Positions 51,699-60,277 of a stretch of DNA of 64,000 bases are shown piece after piece. A model generated the notes under the pieces. That model made no database searches. It was not told where the DNA came from and saw only the letters and a program-made list of their open reading frames with translations. This DNA comes from Nocardia alba NBRC 108234 (lineage in GTDB: Bacteria > Actinomycetota > Actinomycetes > Mycobacteriales > Mycobacteriaceae): contig NZ_BDAX01000015.1 of the NCBI RefSeq assembly GCF_001612665.1, positions 85,812 to 149,811 of the forward strand, written 5' to 3'. Every line of letters starts with the position of its first letter. Position 1 is the first letter of the stretch. The translations under genes and the position numbers were made by a program.

Positions 51699-52637
51699 AT
51701 GGAGACACGGCATATCGAGGCATTTCTTGCCATCGCTGATGAACTGCACTTCGGAAGGGCGGCCGCCAGGCTCCATCTCACGCAACCGTCACTCAGCCAG
51801 CAGCTCAAGCGCCTGGAACGCCATCTCGGCGTCGAACTGGTGTCCCGGACGTCGCGGGTGGTGCAGCTGACCCCCGCGGGTGAGGCGTTCCGCGCCGACG
51901 CGCGGCGGATCCTCGGGGAGGTGCACTCGGCGACCAACACCGTCCGAGACATCGCCGCCGGGCGCATGGGCAAGATCAACATCGGCTTCAACGGGCGGGC
52001 CGGGCAGCTCATCATGCCCAGGTCGCTGGCCCAATTGCACGCGCACTATCCCAACATCACGACCAAACTCAGCTCGGGTCGCTCCGGTCCGCAGCTCACC
52101 GCGCTCACCCGAGGGGAGCTCGATGTGGGGCTGCTCTACGGCGGCACGTCCAACGGCGGGTCGGTGCTGTCGCGATGTCTGCTGCAGATGCGCATCGGCG
52201 CGCTGGTCGGGCAGGGGCATCGATGGGCGGATCGGTCCTCGATCTCGATCCGCGAACTGGCCGACACGCCGTGCGTGCTGTTCAATCGCGAGGTGAGTCC
52301 GGCGATGTACGACGCCATCATGACCGCGGGCGAGCGGGCGGGCGCGTTCCCGAAGGTCGCCGAGTACATGAACGACTCGGTGGCCACCGAGATCACCGTG
52401 GCGGCCCGCCGGTATGTGGGGTTCGCGTCGTTCATCAGCATGGACGAGCCGCGGCCGATGGGATTGAAGGTGGTTCCCCTCGTCGATCCGGAACCGGTGG
52501 TGGAATTACAGGTAGCCTGGCGCGTCGATAGTCCCAACGAAGTGGTGCAGGTATTCCTGGACAGCCTCGATTCGACGAAGAATTTCCTGCAATCCACTAT
52601 CCGCGGCAAAGTGTACGGAGAACCGCTGGCGAGTTGA
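51699..52637 (+). CDS. LysR family transcriptional regulator
   Basis: 312 aa. N-terminal helix-turn-helix METRHIEAFLAIADELHFGRAAARLHLTQPSLSQQLKRLERHLGVELVSRTSRVVQLTPAG, then a two-lobed effector domain from about residue 90 (INIGFNGRAGQLIMPRSLAQLHAHYP). It may control the divergent P450-transporter operon, the lipid cluster downstream, or both. ATG at 51699. A stem-loop overlaps its stop codon. Confidence 0.92.
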   Translation: METRHIEAFLAIADELHFGRAAARLHLTQPSLSQQLKRLERHLGVELVSRTSRVVQLTPAGEAFRADARRILGEVHSATNTVRDIAAGRMGKINIGFNGRAGQLIMPRSLAQLHAHYPNITTKLSSGRSGPQLTALTRGELDVGLLYGGTSNGGSVLSRCLLQMRIGALVGQGHRWADRSSISIRELADTPCVLFNREVSPAMYDAIMTAGERAGAFPKVAEYMNDSVATEITVAARRYVGFASFISMDEPRPMGLKVVPLVDPEPVVELQVAWRVDSPNEVVQVFLDSLDSTKNFLQSTIRGKVYGEPLAS

Positions 52638-52672
52638 TTTCCATTCGGTCGATTGAGATCGGCAATGGAAAT
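52637..52672 (+). terminator. Terminator-like hairpin at the end of lysR
   Basis: ATTTCCATT (52637-52645) and AATGGAAAT (52664-52672), perfect 9-bp arms; the bases between pair further (CGAT with ATCG). It starts on the last base of the lysR stop codon. Confidence 0.55.
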
Positions 52673-52706
52673 ACGAATCGGTGGGTGCGGATGGTGCAAT
52701 TAATTC

Positions 52707-53228
52707 ATGGCACCTGAACTGAAAACCTCAGCCACCCTCGGTTCGGTATTCGAGTCGATCGATCCGGATAATCCGGACTTCTTGCAGCTGCAGCGAATTG
52801 TGAGCAAGTTGGTTCCGTTCGGCACCCACGCGGGTACCGAGATCACCGAAATCGGTCCGCACCGCGCGATCGTGGAAATTCCCGACGAGCCCTACATCCT
52901 CAACCATCTGCGGACCGTGCACGCCGGTGCGCAATTCCTGGCCGCCGATATCGCCGGCGCGTGCGCCTTCGTGGGCGCGCTGGCGTCTCGGTTGTCGGCC
53001 ATCGACACCCTGGTGCTGCGCGACGCGCGACTGTCGTTCCGCAAACCCGCCATCGGCCGGATCCGGGCGATCGGGGTCATCGATCCCAGCGACGTCGCGA
53101 CGGTGCTGGCGGCCGAGGGCGGCCGGCGGCTGGACGTGGACGCACGGGCGCTGATGTACGACACCGCGGGTGTGCTGGTCGGCAAGGTCTCGCTCGACTA
53201 CGTGTGCACCCTCGCCGCGGAGGCGTGA
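52707..53228 (+). CDS. Hotdog-fold thioesterase-like protein (PaaI/DUF4442 type), paralogue 1
   Basis: 173 aa. Hotdog core with ILNHLRTVHAGAQFLAADIAGACAFVGAL, where NH-x-TVHAGA is the family active-site region, and strands LSFRKPAIGRIRAIGVI and GKVSLDYVC. Likely cleaves or binds an acyl thioester. Clearly related to the product of 57709-58239 (same NHLxTVHAGAxFLAA block). ATG at 52707. Its stop overlaps the start of the hydrolase gene (TGATG), so the two are coupled. Confidence 0.82.
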   Translation: MAPELKTSATLGSVFESIDPDNPDFLQLQRIVSKLVPFGTHAGTEITEIGPHRAIVEIPDEPYILNHLRTVHAGAQFLAADIAGACAFVGALASRLSAIDTLVLRDARLSFRKPAIGRIRAIGVIDPSDVATVLAAEGGRRLDVDARALMYDTAGVLVGKVSLDYVCTLAAEA

Positions 53229-54106
53229 TGAGCGAGCAACGCACCGAGATCGCCGGGCTGGAATCGACCACCGTCGCCACCCCCGACGGCGCGGCGCTGG
53301 CGGTACGAATACTGGCGCAGGCCGATCCGGCCGCGCCGGTGGTGCTGATCCTGCCCGCCATGGCCATCAAGGCCAAGTACTACCTGCCGTTGGTCACGGC
53401 CTTGCACGCGGTCGGTCTCACGGCCGCCGTTCTCGATCTGCGGGCGCAGGGCGACAGCCTACCCGCGCTGGGGGAAGGTCCCGGGTTCGGCTATCGCGAG
53501 CTGATCGAGGTCGATCTGCCCGCGGTGGCGGACGCGCTGCGGGAGCGGTTCCCGCAGGCGCCGCTGCACCTGTTCGGGCACAGTCTCGGCGGACAGCTCG
53601 CGCTGCTGTTCGCGGCGGCCGAACCGGAACGGGTCGCGAGCGTCACCACCATCGGCACCGGTTCGGTGTACTGGTGGTCGTTCGAACTGCGCAGGCGGCT
53701 CGAGGTGCTGGCGAGCGGACTGTCGGTCGGCGTGGTCACCCGGCTGCGCGGCCGGTGGACCGGTGGCAGCGGGATCGGGCCGATGACCGCGGGCGTGATG
53801 CTCGACTGGGCTCGCCACCTGCGCACCGGCAACTACCGGCCCAGCGGCAGCACCCGCGACTACGACCGGTTGCTGCGCGAATTCACGCTGCCGGTCCTGC
53901 TCGTCTCGCTCGACGGCGACCGGCTCGGCCCCGTGTCGACGGTGCGGTACCTGAGCGAGCGGATGGGGGCCGCGCAGCGGCACCGCTGGCACATCGACCG
54001 GACCTCGGGGTTCACCCATATCGGCCACGCGTCCTGGGTGAAGGACAGCGAACTGGTCGCGCCCGCGGTCGCGGCCTGGGTTGTCGAAGGCCGACCGCCC
54101 CGGTAG
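53228..54106 (+). CDS. Alpha/beta hydrolase
   Basis: 292 aa. LILPAMAIKAKYYLPLVTALHAVGLTAAVLDLRAQGDS at the start of the fold, nucleophile elbow GHSLGG, late Asp in VSLDGDRLGPVS and His in GFTHIGHASW. Resembles serine hydrolases annotated as lysophospholipase/acyltransferase-like in lipid clusters. ATG at 53228 overlaps the hotdog gene. Could release or transfer the product of the lipid synthase downstream (inference). About 195 gene-free bases follow. Confidence 0.85.
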   Translation: MSEQRTEIAGLESTTVATPDGAALAVRILAQADPAAPVVLILPAMAIKAKYYLPLVTALHAVGLTAAVLDLRAQGDSLPALGEGPGFGYRELIEVDLPAVADALRERFPQAPLHLFGHSLGGQLALLFAAAEPERVASVTTIGTGSVYWWSFELRRRLEVLASGLSVGVVTRLRGRWTGGSGIGPMTAGVMLDWARHLRTGNYRPSGSTRDYDRLLREFTLPVLLVSLDGDRLGPVSTVRYLSERMGAAQRHRWHIDRTSGFTHIGHASWVKDSELVAPAVAAWVVEGRPPR

Positions 54107-54302
54107 CGATGGCCGATTCGGCATCGACCACCGATTTTCTCGCCTAGCGCAGCCCGATTGCCCGGCGACGGTCGACCGATCCGGTGGCGATGGCTGACCG
54201 CCTCGCCGCGGGATGGTCGACCACTCCGGGCGCCGACGTGCGTCGTTCGTGGCACCTCTCGATAGCGACCCCTGCCCTCGGACTCTCAGAAGGATTGGCA
54301 CA

Positions 54303-55883
54303 GTGACGACTTCCCTTGTACCCTCGGCGCTCGCCAGGGACGACAACTCCATCTACCGTGCGCTGTCGGAATTGGACAAGCCGGTGTTCGTGGTCCGCGA
54401 CGATCGCGGTGTCGCGGTCACCAACGACGCGGGCACCGCTCGTGGCGCGCAGGTGCTGGCGGCGGCTCCGGCCCTTCGTCCGGAAACGCTGGGCAACAAC
54501 GAGTTCCGGCAGACCCATGGCGTGAACTTCGCCTACCACGCCGGAGCGATGGCCAACGGGATCGCCTCGGCCCCGATGGTGATCGCGATGGCGCGGGCGG
54601 GCTTGCTCGCCTCGTTCGGCGCCGCCGGTGTGCTGCCCGCCCGCATCGACGAGGCGCTGGCCACGATCACCCGTGAGGTACCGGGAAAACCCTTCGCCTG
54701 CAACCTGATCCACAGCCCCAGCGAGAACGCGCTGGAGCGGGCGATCGTCGACGCCTGCCTGCGCCACGAGGTGCGCTGCGTGGAGGCCTCGGCCTTCCTC
54801 GACCTGACCCCGCAGGTGGTGCGGTACCGGCTGGCCGGCCTGCATCGTGACCAGAACGGTCAGGTCGTCGCCCGAAACCGGGTGATAGCCAAGGTGTCTC
54901 GCGCAGAGGTTGCCGAACTGTTCCTGCGTCCGGCGCCGGAGCATCTGGTGCGCGGATTGCTCGACGCGGGGGAGATCACCGCCGAGCAGGCGCACCTGGC
55001 GGCGTCGGTCCCGATGGCCGACGACATCACCGGTGAGGCGGACTCCGGTGGCCACACCGACCGCCGTCCGCTGGTGGTGCTGTTGCCGTCGCTGCTGGCG
55101 GTGCGCGAACGGATCCAGCGCGAATACGGTTTCGCCCAGCGGGTCCGGGTCGGCGCGGCCGGTGGCATCGGTACCCCCGCGGCCGCCGCGGCGGCCTTCG
55201 CGATGGGCGCCTCCTACGTGGTCACCGGGTCGGTCAATCAGGCCACTGTCGAAGCGGCGCAGTCCGAGACGGCGAAGCGGCTGCTGGCCGCGGCGGGCGT
55301 CGCCGACACCACCATGGCGCCCTCGTCGGACATGTTCGAACTCGGCGTCGACGTGCAGGTGCTGCAACGCGGCACCATGTTCGCGAGCCGGGCGCGGCGG
55401 CTGTACGACACCTATCGGCGTTACGACGGCATCGAGGCGATCCCCGCCGCCGAACGCGCCGAGATCGAACAGCGCATCCTGGCCCGCTCGTTCGACGAGG
55501 TGTGGAACGACTGCCTGGTCTACTTCCGCGAGCGTGACCCCGAGCAGATCGCGCGCGCCGAAGGGAACCCGAAACGCCGGATGGCGCTGATCTTCCGGTG
55601 GTATCTGGGTCGGTCGTCGGGCTGGAGCACGGCCGCGACGCCCGAGCGCACCCTCGACTATCAGATCTGGTGCGGACCCGCGATGGGCGCGTTCAACGAC
55701 TGGGTCGCCGGAACCTACCTGGCTGCCCCGACGAACCGCCACGTCGCCGAGGTCGGGCTGCAGATCATGCACGGCGCGGCGTTCGCCACCCGCGTGAGCC
55801 AGTTGCGCGCGGCGGGTGTGCGGCTGCCGGGCCGCTGTGCCACCTTTGTTCCGGCCCCGCTGTCCCCGATCGAGTCGCGATGA
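54303..55883 (+). CDS. pfaD: PfaD-type enoyl reductase (nitronate monooxygenase fold)
   Basis: 526 aa, FMN-dependent TIM-barrel enzyme acting in trans with PUFA-synthase-like polyketide synthases, where it reduces enoyl intermediates. Features: FVVRDDRGVAVTNDAG, THGVNFAYHAGAMANGIASAPMVIAMARAGLLASFGAAG, NLIHSPSENALERAIVD, VRVGAAGGIGTPAAAAAAFAMGASYVVTGSVNQ (phosphate-binding Gly motif), and a C-terminal helical part (NPKRRMALIFRWYLGRSSGWS). GTG at 54303 with AGAAGGA upstream. The ligase gene overlaps its stop. Strong marker that the right-hand cluster makes a secondary or polyunsaturated lipid. Confidence 0.88.
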   Translation: MTTSLVPSALARDDNSIYRALSELDKPVFVVRDDRGVAVTNDAGTARGAQVLAAAPALRPETLGNNEFRQTHGVNFAYHAGAMANGIASAPMVIAMARAGLLASFGAAGVLPARIDEALATITREVPGKPFACNLIHSPSENALERAIVDACLRHEVRCVEASAFLDLTPQVVRYRLAGLHRDQNGQVVARNRVIAKVSRAEVAELFLRPAPEHLVRGLLDAGEITAEQAHLAASVPMADDITGEADSGGHTDRRPLVVLLPSLLAVRERIQREYGFAQRVRVGAAGGIGTPAAAAAAFAMGASYVVTGSVNQATVEAAQSETAKRLLAAAGVADTTMAPSSDMFELGVDVQVLQRGTMFASRARRLYDTYRRYDGIEAIPAAERAEIEQRILARSFDEVWNDCLVYFRERDPEQIARAEGNPKRRMALIFRWYLGRSSGWSTAATPERTLDYQIWCGPAMGAFNDWVAGTYLAAPTNRHVAEVGLQIMHGAAFATRVSQLRAAGVRLPGRCATFVPAPLSPIESR

Positions 55884-57712
55884 GCAGCACCGTGCACGCT
55901 ACTGGACAAGCGGATGCCGCCGGGGCGAGCGCCAACGCGGTAGGCGAATACCGGATCGCACAGGAATACAGCGTCGCGCCGCTGGTCACGATGGCTGACG
56001 ACGACAACCTGGCCGATGTGGTCTTCCGCAAGGCCGCGGTCGATCCCTCGGCCGTCGTGTTCAGTCGCAAGACGGCACAGGGCTGGCTCGACGTCACCTT
56101 CGGCGAGTTCGCGGGCGTCGTCCTCGGACTCGCGAAAGGCTTGTCGGCCAACGGGATCGGCGTCGGCGATCGGGTGCTGATCCTCGGTGGGACGAGTTTC
56201 GAATGGTCGGCCGCGGACTTCGCCGTGCTGAGCGTGGGTGCGGTGGCCGTGCCGGTGTATCCCACGTCGTCGGCCGAGCAGATCCAGCACATCGTGGCCG
56301 ATTGTGGACCGAGCGCGTGTTTCGTGGAGACCGCCGAACAGGGTGAGCTGATCGCGGCCGCCGCGGGGGAACAGCTGCGCGGTCGGGCCTGGCTGTTGGG
56401 AGCCTCGTTGCCCGTGCTGACCGAGCAGGGCGAAGTGGTCGCCGACGCGCAGGCCACCGAGGCCCGGCTGGCGGTGCGCGCCGATGACGTCGCGACGATC
56501 GTCTACACCAGCGGCACGACCGGCGTCCCGAAGGGCTGCCTGCTGACGCACCGCAATATCTTCGCCGCCGCGGCCAACGTGGTCGAACTGCTCGACACCG
56601 TATTCCGGCGCACCCCCGGCGATCCCGCGTCGACGCTGCTGTTCCTCCCGCTCGCGCACGTGTACGGGCGGGTGGTGCAGTTCGGCTGCGTGATGGCCGG
56701 GGTCCGCACCGGGCTGGTCGCCAGTCCCGCGCAGCTGCCCGCCGAGCTGCCGGTCTTCGCGCCGACCTTCCTGATCGGCGTCCCCTATGTGCTGGAGAAG
56801 ATCCGCAAGGCGGCCCGCCAGGCGCTCGGCAGTGATCGATACGACGCCGCGGAGGCGGCGGCGATCGCCGTCGGTCATGCGCGCAGGCGCGGTCAACAGC
56901 CCCCGGCGAGCGCGGAGATCGACGCGCAGATCGCGAAGCAGTGGCGGGGCATGCTCGGCGGGCGGCTCGAGCACATGGTCGCCGGCGGTGCGTCGCTGGA
57001 ACCGTCGACAGCGGACTTCTTCGCCGGAATCGGCGTGGAGATCATCGGCGCGTACGGCCTGACCGAGGCGTCGTCGACGGTCAGTATGAGTGCGCCGCAT
57101 GCCAATCGGGCGGGCGCGGTCGGCCGACCGGTGCCCGGCACCACGGTCGCCATCGCCGACGACGGCGAGATCCTGGTCCGTGGCCCGCAGGTCTTCCCGG
57201 GGTATTGGCCCGACGGTGGCCACTCGGCCGAGAACTGGCTGGCCACCGGCGATCTCGGCCGACTCGATGAGGACGGATTCCTGTTCATCACCGGTCGGCG
57301 CAAGGAGATCATCGTCACCAGCGGCGGCAAGAACGTGGCGCCCGCGCCGCTCGAGGACCGGGTTCGGCTGCATGCCCTGGTGAGCAATTGCATGCTCGTC
57401 GGGGAAGGCCGACCGTATGTGACCGCCTTGATCACCGTCGATCCGGTGGTGCTGGCTCGTTGGGCCGCGGCGCACGGCGTGGATGTGTCGGCCGGGGTCC
57501 CGACCGAGGACGCCCAGCTCCTCGCGGAGATCTCCGCCGGTGTCGAGGCGGCGAACCGGCTCGTCTCGCGTGCGGAGTCGATTCGCCGGTTCGCCGTTCT
57601 CGCGGAGGACTTCTCGATGGAGAAGGGTCAGCTGACAGCGTCGTTGCGGCTGCGCCGCGCGGTGATCGAAGCCGATTTCGCCGCCGTCATCACCACGCTG
57701 TACCCGGGCTAG
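55880..57712 (+). CDS. Long-chain acyl-CoA synthetase (FadD15/AMP-binding)
   Basis: 610 aa. P-loop IVYTSGTTGVPKGCLLTHRN, LFLPLAHVYGRV, MVAGGASLEPSTADFFAGIGVEIIGAYGLTEASS, WLATGDLGRLDEDGFLFITGRRKEIIVTSGGKNVAPAPLED, a layout typical of long-chain acyl-CoA ligases, with Lys in MEKGQLTASLRLRR near the end. Likely loads or recycles a fatty acid for the lipid synthase. ATG at 55880 overlaps the pfaD stop. 3' end overlaps the convergent hotdog gene by 4 bp. Confidence 0.9.
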   Translation: MSSTVHATGQADAAGASANAVGEYRIAQEYSVAPLVTMADDDNLADVVFRKAAVDPSAVVFSRKTAQGWLDVTFGEFAGVVLGLAKGLSANGIGVGDRVLILGGTSFEWSAADFAVLSVGAVAVPVYPTSSAEQIQHIVADCGPSACFVETAEQGELIAAAAGEQLRGRAWLLGASLPVLTEQGEVVADAQATEARLAVRADDVATIVYTSGTTGVPKGCLLTHRNIFAAAANVVELLDTVFRRTPGDPASTLLFLPLAHVYGRVVQFGCVMAGVRTGLVASPAQLPAELPVFAPTFLIGVPYVLEKIRKAARQALGSDRYDAAEAAAIAVGHARRRGQQPPASAEIDAQIAKQWRGMLGGRLEHMVAGGASLEPSTADFFAGIGVEIIGAYGLTEASSTVSMSAPHANRAGAVGRPVPGTTVAIADDGEILVRGPQVFPGYWPDGGHSAENWLATGDLGRLDEDGFLFITGRRKEIIVTSGGKNVAPAPLEDRVRLHALVSNCMLVGEGRPYVTALITVDPVVLARWAAAHGVDVSAGVPTEDAQLLAEISAGVEAANRLVSRAESIRRFAVLAEDFSMEKGQLTASLRLRRAVIEADFAAVITTLYPG

Positions 57713-58239
57713 GCCGCGCCGAGCCAGCAGAAGTACTCGAAATCCACCTTCGCGAGCAAGGCGCCGCTGTCATCGTGCAGCAGCGCCTTGCCCGCGATGT
57801 CGAACTGCTCCTCGGTCGCGCGCCCGACCACGTCGGCCAGGATCGGGGAGCTCACCGTGCCACTGGCGCGGATCCGACCGCGCGCGGGCCGGAAGAAGGT
57901 GGCCTTGTTGCCGCGCAGCACGAAGGTCCGCACGTGCAGGATGCGTGGCGCGATGATGCCGGAAAACGCACCGGCGCAGGCGACTTCGGCGGCGAGGAAC
58001 AGCGCACCCGCGTGCACCGTGCCCAGGTGATTGCTCATCGCCGGTGCCTCGGGGATCTCGGCCACCGCCGAGCCCGGTCCCAGCTCGGTCATGCGCACTC
58101 CCACCAGATTCACGAACGGGACGAGCGTGTCGACAGTCTTGCGTATCTGTTCGTAGTCCGGGGTCGCGGCACCCGTCATATTCGTCAGCCGTGCCTGTGC
58201 TGCGGCGATTCCGGGGGCCGGTTCATTTCCAGTTGGCAT
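57709..58239 (-). CDS. Hotdog-fold thioesterase-like protein (PaaI/DUF4442 type), paralogue 2
   Basis: 176 aa. Core block SNHLGTVHAGALFLAAEVACAGAFSG matches paralogue 1 at 52707; also ATFFRPARGRIRASGTVSS and AKVDFEYFC. Probably handles acyl thioesters of the same pathway. ATG at 58239. The only leftward gene in the lipid cluster; divergent from the flavoprotein gene at 58454. Confidence 0.82.
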   Translation of the reverse strand: MPTGNEPAPGIAAAQARLTNMTGAATPDYEQIRKTVDTLVPFVNLVGVRMTELGPGSAVAEIPEAPAMSNHLGTVHAGALFLAAEVACAGAFSGIIAPRILHVRTFVLRGNKATFFRPARGRIRASGTVSSPILADVVGRATEEQFDIAGKALLHDDSGALLAKVDFEYFCWLGAA

Positions 58240-58282
58240 GCCCCAATTAGCCCATACCGAACCGTTTTTCGTGATGAACGGA

Positions 58283-58296
58283 AGTTGAATTCAACT
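58283..58296. promoter_or_regulatory. 14-bp perfect palindrome in the divergent promoter of the lipid cluster
   Basis: AGTTGAATTCAACT, 44 bases before the hotdog start and 158 before the flavoprotein start, inside the A+T-richest stretch of this gap. A second inverted repeat, CCGATT/AATCGG, lies at 58362-58376. Likely regulator sites; the regulator is unknown. Confidence 0.45.
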
Positions 58297-58453
58297 ATTC
58301 ATCCGAGCTGCTGGATCGCTAATAATCGAAATCATTGTTCTGGAACGTCTATGCATGTAATCCGATTGGAAATCGGTCCGCGGATCGAGCGGTTGGACTC
58401 CGTAAAATCGCAACCGGGGGCATAAGCGTTTCATTTACTGAGGAGTCACCCTG

Positions 58454-59656
58454 ATGTATGACGCGATTGTTGTCGGCGCGCGGTGCGCGGGTTCACCGGT
58501 TGCCATGTTGCTGGCGAGGCAGGGGCATCGAGTCCTCGTGGTCGACCGTGCCACGTTCCCGAGTGACACCATCTCGACGCACTACATTCAGCAGCGCGGG
58601 CTGGCGCGGCTGGCCCAGTGGGGCCTGCTCGACAAGCTGATCGCCACCGGTGTGCCGGCGATCAAGCGGATGACGGTGTCCTACCTCGACATCGTCATCG
58701 CGGGATTCGCCGATCCCATCCAGGGCATCGATGCCACCTACGCGCCACGCCGTACCGAACTCGACGCGATCCTGGTCGAGGGGGCACGGGACGCCGGCGC
58801 CGAGGTGCGCACCGGCTACACCGTGAGCGAGCTGATCATCGAAGACGGGGTGGTCGTCGGTATTCGCGGCTCGGTAGCCGGTGGTGAGATCGCCGAGGAG
58901 CGGGCCCGCATCGTGATCGGCGCGGACGGCACCAACTCGTTCGTCGCCAACGCTGTCGGCGCCGAGACCTACACGAAGGTCGCGGCCGAGTGCTTCATCT
59001 ACTACAGCTACTTCAGCGGCCTGTCGGTGTCGGAGTTCCACAGCCGGATCGGCGACAAGCAGCAGATCGGCATCTGGCCGACCCACAACGACCAGACCCT
59101 CGTGGCGGTCATGCGCAAGATCGACACCTACGCTGATTTCCGTGCCGACGTCGAGGCCAACTTCGTGAAGGTCGCTCGCGAGATCCTGCCCGAGTTCGCC
59201 GAGGAACTGGTCACCAAGGGCAAGCGCGAGGAGCGTTTCACCCCGATGCGGTACCCGGACAACTACCGCCGCCAGTCGCACGGCGAAGGCTGGGCGCTGG
59301 TCGGGGACGCGGGGTACCACAAGGACCCGTTCACCGGGCTCGGCATCTCCGACGCGTTCGACTACGCGGCGCTGCTGGCCGAGCGGGTGCACGAGGGTCT
59401 GAGCGATCAGCGACCGATGGCCGAGGCACTCGCCGATTACCAGCGCGAGCGTGATGAGAAATCGCAGTCGAGTTTCGAGTTCACCTGCACGATTTCCACG
59501 CTGGAACTGACTCCACAATTGCTGGCCGTTTTCCGTGCGCTGGAAAAGAACGAAGAATATGCCACGGACTTCTATGCGATGGTCGGCGGCGGAATGACCG
59601 GCGAGGAATTCTTCGCGCCGGAACGCATCGCGAAATTACTCGGTGCCAACGCATGA
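58454..59656 (+). CDS. Geranylgeranyl-reductase-like FAD oxidoreductase, paralogue 2
   Basis: 400 aa. FAD site DAIVVGARCAGSPVAMLLARQGHRVLVVDRATFPSDTISTHYI, then APRRTELDAILVEGARDAG, and GWALVGDAGYHKDPFTGLGISDAFDYA. It shares long identical blocks with the product of 41413. In a PUFA-type cluster it could reduce or hydroxylate the acyl chain, or act on an isoprenoid partner. ATG at 58454 preceded by TGAGGAG. The next gene overlaps by 14 bp. Confidence 0.88.
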   Translation: MYDAIVVGARCAGSPVAMLLARQGHRVLVVDRATFPSDTISTHYIQQRGLARLAQWGLLDKLIATGVPAIKRMTVSYLDIVIAGFADPIQGIDATYAPRRTELDAILVEGARDAGAEVRTGYTVSELIIEDGVVVGIRGSVAGGEIAEERARIVIGADGTNSFVANAVGAETYTKVAAECFIYYSYFSGLSVSEFHSRIGDKQQIGIWPTHNDQTLVAVMRKIDTYADFRADVEANFVKVAREILPEFAEELVTKGKREERFTPMRYPDNYRRQSHGEGWALVGDAGYHKDPFTGLGISDAFDYAALLAERVHEGLSDQRPMAEALADYQRERDEKSQSSFEFTCTISTLELTPQLLAVFRALEKNEEYATDFYAMVGGGMTGEEFFAPERIAKLLGANA

Positions 59657-60254
59657 GCTGATGGTGCTCGGCGACAGTTTCGCGGAGGGGCGCGGCGGTT
59701 CGGTCAACGCCGACGGCTCCTTCGCGGGATTTGTCACGCGCGTCGAGCACCTGCTCGGAATTTCCGGCGTGATACTGAACCTCGGTTCCTACGGGGCCAC
59801 CACCCAGGACGTCGTCGATCGGCAGCTGCCGGTCGCCCTGGCCGCCGATGCTCCACTGATCGGCGTGATCGTCGGTGGAAACGACCTGGTCACCGACTAC
59901 GACCCGGATCGCTTCCGCCGCAACCTGCGTCATATCTATGCCGGGCTGGCGCGCCCGGATCGGCTGGTGTTCACCACGAACTGGCCGAATATCCCGGACC
60001 GCCTGCCCGGTCTGCCCGAATCCGCGCGCACGGTGTTGCGGTCGCGATTCGCGCAAGCCAACGACTATCTCGACGACCTCGTCCACGAGTTCGATCTCGT
60101 GCGACTCGATTTGGTGAACGCACCCATCACCGCGGACCCGGTCATGTGGTCCCCGGACGGCATGCATCCGAGTCCGGCGGGCCATCAGCTCATCGGTACG
60201 GCGATGGCCGACCTCATCGACGAGGTCCGGACTGTGCGAGTTTCGCAACTCTGA
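59643..60254 (+). CDS. SGNH/GDSL hydrolase
   Basis: 203 aa. Block I VLGDSFAEG, Gly in block II (NLGSYGATTQ), block III GGND, block V DGMHPSPAGHQ with Asp and His. Cytoplasmic, no signal peptide. Such esterases cleave acyl esters or thioesters; here it may release or edit the synthase product. GTG at 59643; an ATG at 59661 is possible. 23 bp before the synthase start, so surely the same operon. Confidence 0.88.
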   Translation: MPTHELMVLGDSFAEGRGGSVNADGSFAGFVTRVEHLLGISGVILNLGSYGATTQDVVDRQLPVALAADAPLIGVIVGGNDLVTDYDPDRFRRNLRHIYAGLARPDRLVFTTNWPNIPDRLPGLPESARTVLRSRFAQANDYLDDLVHEFDLVRLDLVNAPITADPVMWSPDGMHPSPAGHQLIGTAMADLIDEVRTVRVSQL

Positions 60255-60277
60255 GCAGAAGACAAGGGATAGCAACC

